Assembly (NCBI GenBank): GCA_028456385.1
Contig: JALNQF010000007.1
Coordinates: 528,314 to 592,313 of the forward strand
Length of the DNA stretch: 64,000 nucleotides
Reading direction: 5' to 3'
DNA from: Ophiosphaerella korrae
Lineage: Eukaryota; Ascomycota; Dothideomycetes; Pleosporales; Phaeosphaeriaceae
Shown here: piece by piece, positions 54,701 through 64,000 of the stretch
Layout of the letters: every line of letters starts with the position of its first letter
How positions within the stretch are numbered: position 1 is the first letter of the stretch
Notes under the pieces: model-generated
The model's database searches: none
Seen by the model: only the letters and a program-made list of their open reading frames with translations
Told to the model about the DNA's origin: nothing
Translations under genes and position numbers: made by a program

Positions 54701-55875
54701 TTATTATAGGTCTCTCTATTATTAACTATAAAGCTTATTATAAGAGGAGTTAGTAGATTATAAAGTAATATTAAAAGCTTATATTAGGATCTATAATAAC
54801 TTATAAATAGTAGGAGATATTTTATAACTATCTTGTACTAGCGTTTTATAGTTAAAGGATTAAATTACTAATACTATCTTAATAATATATATTCTACTAA
54901 CTATATACTTAATATAATCTATAATCTATAGTTACTAAGACTAGTAGATTATAGATCCTTTTAATTTATAATCTATTAATACTAAGAGCTTATAGATTAT
55001 AGATTACTTTAGGTATCCTAGTTATATATAGTCTCTTAATTAAGATTATTACTTTACTTCTTTTATACTTTATTAGCGCCTAAGTTAAGATTAATTAGTT
55101 CTATCGCGATTCCTTCTATTATACTTGTAATACTATCTCTCTTTCTAAGTAGGTCCTTATTTATCTATCTTAGGGCTAGAGTTATTAGTCTAGTTTTCTT
55201 GTTAATATATAGTTCTTTATCTTCCCTTATACTTATTTTATCTATATACTATTACTATCTTCTTACTAATTATATATTACGTAATAGTATTAAAATATTT
55301 CTTTATTTTTATTATACTTCTCTTAAATTAAACTCTAAGTCTTTTCTTTATATTATTTTTATAAATAATAGTAAGGCTTATAAAGTATATATTTATATAA
55401 ATATATATAGTTCTTATAATATATCTAGTATTTCTCTTTCTAAGTATATATTTATTATACTTATTCTTACGTCTAAGCTTAATAATAATAGAGAAAGCTA
55501 TTAACTAAACTTAAGAGAAATTACTATCTTAAATTATAGAGGCTAAAGCTAAGCGTAAGTGTATCTAAGAGCTTACGTAGAGTAAGCTAGTAAAAAATTA
55601 AGCTTATCTCTTTTACTTTTATAAGATAAAGGCCTTAAATAATAAGAAATTAGCTAAATAGTTAGTAGCTCTAAAAGCTAAGCTAGACTTAGATAAAGTG
55701 TTTATTGTAGTAGATTATATATTAGACGTTTTTATTATCTTTTTATCTATTATTAGTAATATTAGTTCTCTTAGTTTACTACTAGGCGTTCTAAGAGGTT
55801 TTAATTTTAGAACTCCTCTAGTTTCTTAAAGTAATTAAGGTTATTTTCTAGTTTCTATATTTTCTCTTATAGTTA
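54701..55875 (-). repeat. LTR copy A (3' LTR of the RIPped gypsy element)
   Basis: A 1175-bp unit also found at 62631-63802 (1172 bp) and, in part, at 61306 and 61632. Directly to its right lies CCCTTTCTTA, on the minus strand a polypurine tract AAGAAAGGG, which is where a 3' LTR should begin. Its minus-strand start is TAACTATAAG, which fits TG... before RIP. A small open frame in it (55199-55504) is a product of AT richness. Confidence 0.75.
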
Positions 55876-58800
55876 CCCTTTCTTATTTATACCTATCTAT
55901 TTTACTAAATAGTAATTTCTTCTATTATAGAACTAGTATACTAAGATTTCTTTAACTTCTTATTCTTCTTATTCTCTATATATATCTACTTTATATACTA
56001 GTAGTTCTACTTCTTATAGTACTTGTTCTAGTAGAGCTACGTAGAATATTAGGTGTATCTTTATCTTATTTAGTAGCTTTAGTTTAAATATAACTAGTAT
56101 AACTTCTTTCTTAATCTTATAAGGTTTTATCTTAATATAGTCTAATTTTAAACTTAGTTATTTACTTTTAATATTCTTTTATACTAACTATACTTTTTTT
56201 CTTTCTTTAAGCTAAGGTCTTTCTTTATATTTTTTATTATAGTACTTAGCTATTTAATTATATAGAAACTCTACAACCTATCTTAACTAATTATATATAT
56301 TTTTAAGTCTATTAGTAAAGTTTTCTCTTCTTAAAAACTAAGATATCTAGTTTCTTAGTATCTAGTATATATTAGGCTTAAGTCTATAGTTTATAAAGAA
56401 AAGTAATACTCTTATTACTATATTCTTTATACTATTATATACTAGCTATACTATAGGTAGTAGTTATACCTAATTGTTCTAGTTATAGTTAAGGTAGTAT
56501 CTTAAGTACTATTCTACTATCTAATTTATTTATTCTAACTATCTATCTATTTATAGATAGTATACTATAGATATTATATATTTAATTCCTAATTACACTA
56601 TTATTATTTCTTATAGTTTTAATATAAATTATATATCTCTATCTATAATAATTTTATCTAGTAGTCTATATTAACTAATTATAGTTCCTAAGACTTAGTA
56701 TATAGTAACCTCTATCTTACTTTTCTCTTTATATAGTTAGAAGTATATATACTTTATAAGTTTATTTACTATTATTAAGATTCTATTATACTTAATTCTT
56801 AATACTAGGTTTTTTAACTTAAGTAGCTTTGTAATAAAGTCTATTATAATAACTCTCTATAGTTATTTTAGTCTTTCTACTAGTTATAGTATCTTATATA
56901 GTATATATTTATTATACTTATTTCTTTAGTATTCTATATAATCTCTTAATACTTTTATTACTAGCTACCTTACTTTTAAGATATAATAGTCTTATAGTAA
57001 CCTATTAAGAGTTTTATTAATCTCTTAGTATCTATATACTAGTAGTTTGTAGAATTATTATATAAATTCTCTTTAGATTTTTCTTAGGATATATATTCTT
57101 CTATAAGTTTATATAAATCCTTTTTAGATTTCTAGTTTCTTTATTTCTTTAGATACTTCTTTTATTATTTTCTAAATCTATTTATCTAGCTTACTACTTA
57201 TTCTTTTAAGTATTATAGCTATTTTAGGTATATTTAGGACTAGATATCTTTCTTTATTCTTAACTAGAACTATACTAGTAGTACTTACTTCTTCTTATAA
57301 GTCTAGTCTTCTACTAAGAGTATCTATAAATTAGTTATCTTTCTCTTTTATATATATAATTTCTATATTAAATATTAATAAGAATTCCTACTATCTTATA
57401 TATTACTATAATAGTTCTTTATTTATTATAAATCCTATAAGATTCTTATAGTTAGTATAGACTTTTATCTAATACTTTACTCTTTATAAGTATACTCTCT
57501 ATTACTTAAATACTTTATAGATTACTAGTATCTCCTTATTATAGATTAGGTAGTTAAGTTCTACTATCTTTATTTTCTTAGAGAAGTATTTAACTAAGTA
57601 TTCCTTTTTAGTCTCTAAGTCTTCTTGTATTAGTACTATTCTATAGACTAAATTAGATACGTCTATTTTTACTATTACTAGTAGGTCTAGGTTATATATT
57701 CTAATAACTAGATTTTCTATAAACTTCTTTTTAATTTTATTAAATACTTTATTATATTCTTTTATCTATTTAAATAGTATATCTTTTTTTATAAGTCTTA
57801 TTATTAGTTTTATATCTTTAGACTATCTTACTATTAACTTTCTATAAAAGTTAGCTAGCCTATAAAATTATTATACTTCTTTTAGGTTTTTTAGTGTTAG
57901 CTATTTGTTAATTAATCTAATCTTTTCTAGGTTAGTCTTAATTTTTCCTAGTTTAATAATAAATCTAAGGAAGTCTATTTCTTTTATATAGAATTTGTAT
58001 TTCCTTATTTTAAAAAATAACTTATTTTCTACTAGTTTCTCTAGTACTTTATATATATATTACACGTATTCTTCTTCTATTTCTAAGAATATAAAGATAT
58101 TATCTAAGTATATAAATATAAATACGTCTAAGTACTCTTTTAGTACTATATTAATTCTTTTTTAGAATACTACTAGTACGTTTATTAAGCTAAATAGTAT
58201 AACTAAATATTTATATAGTCTATACTATATTCTAAATGCTATTTTCTACTTATTACCTTTTTTAATTCTAATTTAGTAGTAGGCGTTTTAGATATCTAAT
58301 TTTGTAAAGATTTCTATTTTTTATAGTTTATCTTATATTATATTAATTTATAGTAATAGGTATTAATTCTTATTTATAATTACGTTAGTTTTTCTAAAGT
58401 TTATATAGGGTCTCTTATCTTTTATTCTTTTTTTATCTATAAATATAAGTTTATACGCTACTAAGGATTTAGACTCTTATATCTATTTATTTTTTATTAC
58501 AATTTAGATAAATACTTATTTAATTTTAGATTCTTCTTCTATTTTTTAGTAGACTAGGCTCTATCTTATATCTTTATCTTCTTTTAAGTCTATTACTAAA
58601 TCTTATAGTTAATATTCTAGAAGATAGTCTTCTAGCTCTATAAGCTATCCTTCTTATTTCTTATATTCTTCTAGGAATTTTCCTTTATAGGTATTTATAT
58701 TAGCCTTTAATATGTCTATTCTATAGTAGTTAATTTTTCTTATTCTATAATTAATATATAGGTTAGTTATTTATAACTATAGTATACCTAATATTATATT

Positions 58801-61305
58801 TTATTTGTTATTAATTGTTGTTATATCTATAACTATATTTTTAATTGTTATTCTTTCTAGTTCTAATATAGAGGGAACTGTTTTAAACCTAATAGGTTCC
58901 TAAAATAGTTTTCCTTTAATTATACTTAGTTATTAAAGGTATTTCTTTGTAGTATACTTTATTCCTTATATTTCTACAAACTTTTTTAATATAAAGTTTC
59001 TTGTAGCTCTACTATTAATTATTAGTTATACTTTTCTTTCTTAGTATATACCTATTTTTATAATATATAGGCCTTTTATACCTTTTAATTATTCTTACTA
59101 AGGTATTTTTATAAATTATCTATCTTTCTAAGGCTATAGTCTTACTTTAAGTTTATATTCTTTATACTTTAGATATTTATTATTTATATATTTATACTAT
59201 AGTCCTCTATAGATATATTTCTTAGATAATCTTAAGCTAAGTCTTATTACTACGTATCTATCTTCTAGAGTTATTTCTTATCTTTAGATATCTTTTACTA
59301 TAATTACTCTTATATAATTATAGCCTCTTCTTTATATAAGTTATACGTTATTATTTACTTTAGGATTTCTATATATAATATAATTTTTATCTAGGTATAA
59401 TATCTATAATACTTTAAAATATACTAGATATTTTAGGTTTATTATTTTATTATCCCCTTCTTAGTATTTGTCTTTTTTAGGTATATCTATTATTAGGATA
59501 TAGTATACTACTAGTACTCTAGGTATATAGGCTTTATTAATTTATTGCGTTTTTCTTATAAAGTATTACTACTCTTTTTATATAAGTATTCTTCTTACTA
59601 TAAATATATATTACTTTATCTATTCTTAGAATAGTATAAACTTTATTTCTTTAAGATTATATTCTTTCTAGTCTTTATACACTTCCTCTATACTTATAAC
59701 TATTAAGTATATTTAAATAAATTTCTATTCTTTATTTTATTCTTTTATATCTATTATTATATAGCTATTATAGCTATATATATTTAGTTAGGTATACTCT
59801 ATACTTCTTATACTTATCTATTTCTTACTTTCTTATAGTTCTTTAGAGAAAGCTATAGTAGTCTTTCTATCTTATACTTCTTCTTTAGCCTAGATTAATA
59901 GTATTAGGGGCTCTTCCCCTTCTAAATCTTCTATTAGTAAGTCTATTATATATACTATTTCTTTTAGCTATACTTTTATTCTATTTTTCTTTATTATAGC
60001 TACTCTATATCTCTATTTTTATAAGAACTATACTACTCTCTATTTACTAGAAAGGTATATATAGTAGTTATTATTATAATAAAAGGTTTAATAGAGTATT
60101 ATGTATTATACTTCTTTACTCTTAGTTACCTTTTTCTAAGGTTTAGCTTATACTTGTAGTACTTCCTTCTTTTTCTTAGTTATTTTTAACTAAGTTTCTT
60201 TATCTTTCTTTTAGTCTTTATTTCTATAATCTTTTATAAAGTGTCCTAGTTTCCTATATTTATAATATACTATATCTTTTTTTATCTTTAATTAGTAGTT
60301 TCTTATATAATAGCTTAGTTTTCTATAGTTAAAGTACGTAAAGTCTTTATTTTTTTTTCTCTTCTTATCTTTGTTTACGTTAAAGACTATAAAGTCTCTC
60401 TTATTATAATTCTAGGTATAACCTCTATACTTATTTTTTTTCTATTCTTAGAGATTGTTATTAATCTATATTACCTATTATTTTAAGACTTCTAGTATTT
60501 GTAGTTTTTCTATATAGATTATTTTATATTAAATTTTAAAGTTTAGTCTTTATTTAAATTGTAATATTAAGGCTAACTTATTCTATTCTATATTTTACAA
60601 TAACTATTTAAATTATAATACGTATTCTAGAATACTCTTATTTTGTATAAGTCTTTTAAGTCTTTTTTTAGCTTATTAGGTAATATCTATATCCCTAAAT
60701 ACTACTCTTATTTATTTAGTAAAGTATTTATAACTTCTAAAGATAGCTCTAGTTTTATCTTTCTAGGTTATTAGAGAGTATATTATATAGTTAGTCTAGT
60801 AAGGTTTATACTATCTTATTATGTCTTCTTTAAGATATAGTCTAATATATATTACTTTCTTCTCTTCTATATTAAAGTATAGTACTTATATATCTATCTA
60901 GAGTTATACTAATATAATAAAAGGTTTTAGTTTCTCTCTTATTCTATTAAACTTCTTAAAGATAGGTATTTTTAGTAGTTTCTTTATTACGCTTATTTCT
61001 AGGCGTTATATAATTATTTCTATTTAGTTCTATCCTTTAATAATAGCTTTAATCTATACCTTATTTTATTTTGCGTAATCTTATAGTTTCTTGTTCTATA
61101 TTTCTAGAGTATTAATTACTATCTTTATATCTTCTTTATTAGAGATTAGGTTATTAATATAGTCTTTAATTATTTCCTATATAGTACTATTAAACTTATA
61201 ACTACTCTTAGGGGCTTTACTTATTTTAGTTAAACTTTCTACTATTATATTAGCTAGACTATATACTACTTATACTTTACTTCTTATAATAACTAAATTA
61301 GTAAA
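55876..61305 (-). mobile_element. Ty3/gypsy LTR retrotransposon, internal region, RIP-inactivated
   Basis: Through many stops the minus strand still shows, in gypsy order: a gag CCHC zinc-knuckle relic near 60270-60217 (reads YRKLGHFIKDY, with Cys changed to Tyr), reverse transcriptase near 58420-58150 (KIEIFTKLDI, NAYY, YRLYKYLVILFSLIN), RNase H near 57545-57300 (VYTNYKNLIGF, IIYIKEKDN, DTLSRR) and the integrase zinc-finger region near 57060-56880 (HIG-like, LNRLL.DYYILKVR, IEY.RNKY). RT and RNase H precede integrase, as in Ty3/gypsy. Nearly all CpA and TpG steps are gone, the sign of saturating RIP. With LTR copy A it spans about 6.6 kb or more. Confidence 0.85.
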
Positions 61306-61631
61306 GTATTATAGGTCTCCCTATTATTAACTATAAAGCCTATTATAAAAAGAGTTAGTAGATTACAAAGTAATATTAAAAGCTTGTATTAGGATCTATA
61401 ATAACTTATAAATAGTAGGAGATATTTTATAACTATCTTGTACTAGTATTCTATAGTTAAAGGATTAAATTACTAATACTATTCTAATAATACGTATTCT
61501 ACTAACTATATACTTAATATAATCTATAATCTATAGTTACTAAGACTAGTAGATTATAGATCTTTCTAATCTATAATCTATTAATACTAAGAGCCTATAG
61601 ATTATAGATTACCCTAGGTATTCTAGTTATA
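61306..61631 (-). repeat. LTR copy B, truncated
   Basis: 326 bp matching the first part of copy A (ATTATAGGTCTCYCTATTA and onward), then broken where copy C begins. In position it should be the 5' LTR of the element to its left, but about 850 bp are missing. Confidence 0.65.
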
Positions 61632-62630
61632 TTATAATAGGTTGTTACTAGAGTTAACTTCCTAGTACTTAAAGAGTATTAGTAGATTAAGAGTTAATAG
61701 TAAAAGCTTAGGTTATAATCTATAATAACTTATAAATAATAGAAGATATTTTGTAACTATCTTGTATTAGCGTTCTATAGTTAAAGGATTAAATTACTAA
61801 TACTATCTTAATAATATATATCTTACTAACTATATACTTATTATAATCTATAATCTATAGTTACTAAGACTAGTAGATTATAGATTATCTTAATCTATAA
61901 TCTATTAATACTAAGAGTCTATAGATTATAGATTAGCCTAGGTATCCTAGTTATATATAGTCTCCTAATTAAAGTTATTACTCTACTTGTCCTATACTTT
62001 ATTAGCGCTTAGATTAGGACTAATTAGTTTTATCTCGATTTCTTCTATTACACCTATAATACTATCTCCCCTCCTAGGTAGGTCCTAGTTTACTTATCTT
62101 AGAGCTAAAGTTATTAGTCTAGTTTCTTTATTAATATAGAGTTCTTTATCCTCTTTTATAACTATTTTATCTATATATTATTACTATCTCCTTACTAATT
62201 ACGTATTACGCAATAGTATTAAAATATTTCCTTATTCTTATTATACTTCTCTTAAGTTAAACCTTAAGTCTCTTCCTTTAAATCGTAGAAGCTAAAGCTA
62301 AGCGTAAGTATATCTAGGAGCTTATATAGAGTAAGCTAGTAAAGAATTAAGCTTATCTCTCTTATTTTTATAAGATAAAGGCTTTAAATAATAAGAAATT
62401 AGCTAAGTAGTTAGTAGCTCTAAAAGCTAAGCTAGACTTAGATAAAGTGTTTAGTATTACTATAGTAGGTCCTACGCTAGATGTCTTTATTATCTTTTTA
62501 TCTATTATTAGTAATATTAGTTCTCTTAGTTTACTACTAAGCGTTCTAGAAGGTTTTAACTTTAGAACTCCTTTAGTTTCTTAGAGTAATTAAGATTATC
62601 TTCTAGTTCCTATATCTTCTCTTATAGTTA
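61632..62630 (-). repeat. LTR copy C with internal deletion
   Basis: 999 bp from TTATAATAGG to ATAGTTA, colinear with copies A and D except that about 175 bp are missing near 62270 (present in D at about 63268-63450). It is followed directly by copy D with no spacer. Confidence 0.7.
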
Positions 62631-63802
62631 TTATAACAGGCCTCCTATTGTCGACTATAGGTGCCTATCTAAGTAGTTAGTAGATTAAGAGATAATAACA
62701 AAAGTTTGTATTAGGATCTATAATAACTATAAATAATAGAAGATGTTTTGTAACTATCTTATATTAGTGTTCTGTAGTTAAAGGATTAAATTACTAATAC
62801 TATCCTAATAATACGTATTACTAATAACTATATACTTGTTGTAATCTATAATCTGTGTTTACTAAGATTAATAGATTATAGATTAGCTTAATCTACAATC
62901 TACTACTACTAAGAGTCTATAGATTATAAATTACTCTAGGTATCCTAATTATACGTAGCTTCCTAGTTAGGCTTATAGCCTTTAGAATTATATAAGACTA
63001 GGCTCGTAGGATTAATTAGTTCTATCTATAGTTCTTCTATTACTATTATAATACTATCTCCTCTTCTAAGTAGGCCCTTATTTATCTATCCTAGAGCTAA
63101 AGTTATTAATCCTATTTCTTCGTCGATATAGAGTTCTTTATCCTCCCTAATACCTATTTTATCTACGCGTTATTACTATCTTCTTACTAATTATGTATTA
63201 CGTAATAGTGTTAAAATATTTCTTTATTCTTGTTATACTTCTCCTAAGTTAAACCCTAAATCTCTTCTTTATATTATTTCTATAAATAATAGTAGAGCTT
63301 ATAAGGTATATATTTGCGCGAATATACGTAGTTCTTATAACGTATCTAGTATTTCTCTTTCTAAGTGTATATTTATTACGCTTATTCTTACGTCTAGGCT
63401 TAATAATAATAGGGAAAGCTATTAACTAGACTTAAGAGAAATTACTATCTTAAATCGTAGAAGCTAAAGCTAAGTGTAAGTGTATCTAGGAGCTTACGTA
63501 GAGTAAGCTAGTAGAGAATTAAGCTTATCTCTCTTGTCTTTATAAGATAAAGGCTTTAAATAATAAGAAATTAGCTAAGTAGTTAGTAGCTCTAGAAGCT
63601 AAGCTAGATCTAGATAAGGTGTTTAGTGTTGCTGTAGTAGGTCCTACACTAGACGTCCCTATTATCTCTCTATCTATTGTTAGTAATGTCGATTCTCTTA
63701 GTTCGCCGCTAGGCGTTCTAGAGGGTTTTAATTTTAGAACTCCTCTAATTTCTTAGGGTAATTAAGATTGTCTTCTAGTTCCTATATTTCTTCCTATAGT
63801 TA
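62631..63802 (-). repeat. LTR copy D (3' LTR of a second element)
   Basis: 1172 bp from TTATAACAGG to ATAGTTA, followed by CCCTTTTTCG, on the minus strand the polypurine GAAAAAGGG. It keeps more C and G than copy A (for example TTGCGCGAATATACG near 63314), so it is less RIPped or younger. Confidence 0.75.
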
Positions 63803-64000
63803 CCCTTTTTCGTTTATACCTATCTATTTTACTAGGTAGTAGTTCCTACTATTGTAGAACTAGTATTATAGGATTTCTTTAACTTCTTATTCTTTTTATT
63901 TCCTATATATATCTACTTTATACACTAGTAGTTCTACTTCTTGTAATACTTGTTCTAGTAGAGCTATATAGAATATTAGGTGTATCTTTATCTTACTTAG
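63803..64000 (-). mobile_element. Start of the internal region of a second gypsy copy (runs off the window)
   Basis: The 198 bp to the window edge match 55876-56080 closely, so a second element of the same family and orientation continues to the right. Confidence 0.7.

Noticed and set aside
55199..55504. A 101-codon open frame in the AT-rich block
   Set aside because: It lies in an LTR copy, is made of Ile/Tyr/Leu/Ser codons expected from AT-only sequence, and the matching copies do not preserve the frame.

Overview
The window is nuclear DNA of a filamentous ascomycete, most likely a dothideomycete of the Pleosporales type. The reasons are short GT-AG introns (46 to about 130 nt), fungal gene families (PRP31, CLF1, RIC1, TSC10, SAS10, EMC5, VRL1, OPI3, an AA11-type LPMO, a berberine-bridge-type oxidase) and a long AT-rich block with the signature of repeat-induced point mutation (RIP). 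The order is inferred from general style; no species is identified. All gene models were built by reading splice sites by eye.

Layout. 1-11.5 kb is dense housekeeping DNA: PRP31 (cut by the window edge) and CLF1, two spliceosome genes, are divergent from one 493-bp promoter; a fungal regulator-like gene and the five-exon RIC1 gene follow on the minus strand. 13-17.5 kb carries a secreted AA11-like LPMO and a five-exon D-2-hydroxyacid dehydrogenase. 17.4-20.6 kb is a gene-free, low-complexity region leading into a Zn2Cys6 transcription factor. 23-30.6 kb is an accessory pocket: a decayed NB-ARC (NLR-like) fragment, an unassigned decayed fragment, a small intact I78-type protease-inhibitor gene and a broken F-box/LRR gene. 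30.7-51.9 kb is again gene-rich: TSC10 and SAS10 (divergent), a luciferase-domain (DUF5519-like) gene, EMC5, an FAD monooxygenase, an FAD-linked oxidase, VRL1, OPI3, a small Cys-rich ORF and a neutral amino-acid permease with an in-frame stop at codon 9.

52.8-64 kb is the repeat block. It opens with a ~405-bp inverted repeat whose two arms differ almost only by C-to-T/G-to-A changes: the outer left arm is unmutated, the right arm is heavily RIPped. Beyond it lies a RIP-destroyed Ty3/gypsy retrotransposon on the minus strand, in which a gag zinc knuckle, RT, RNase H and integrase zinc finger can still be read through many stops, plus a head-to-tail series of ~1.17-kb LTRs and the start of a second element running off the window.

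No operon logic applies. Functional links are the splicing pair PRP31/CLF1, membrane and lipid genes (TSC10 for sphingolipids, OPI3 for phosphatidylcholine, EMC5 for membrane-protein insertion) and endosome/Golgi traffic (RIC1, VRL1). The most unusual parts are the half-RIPped inverted repeat, the nearby permease with its premature stop, and the decayed NLR/F-box pocket.
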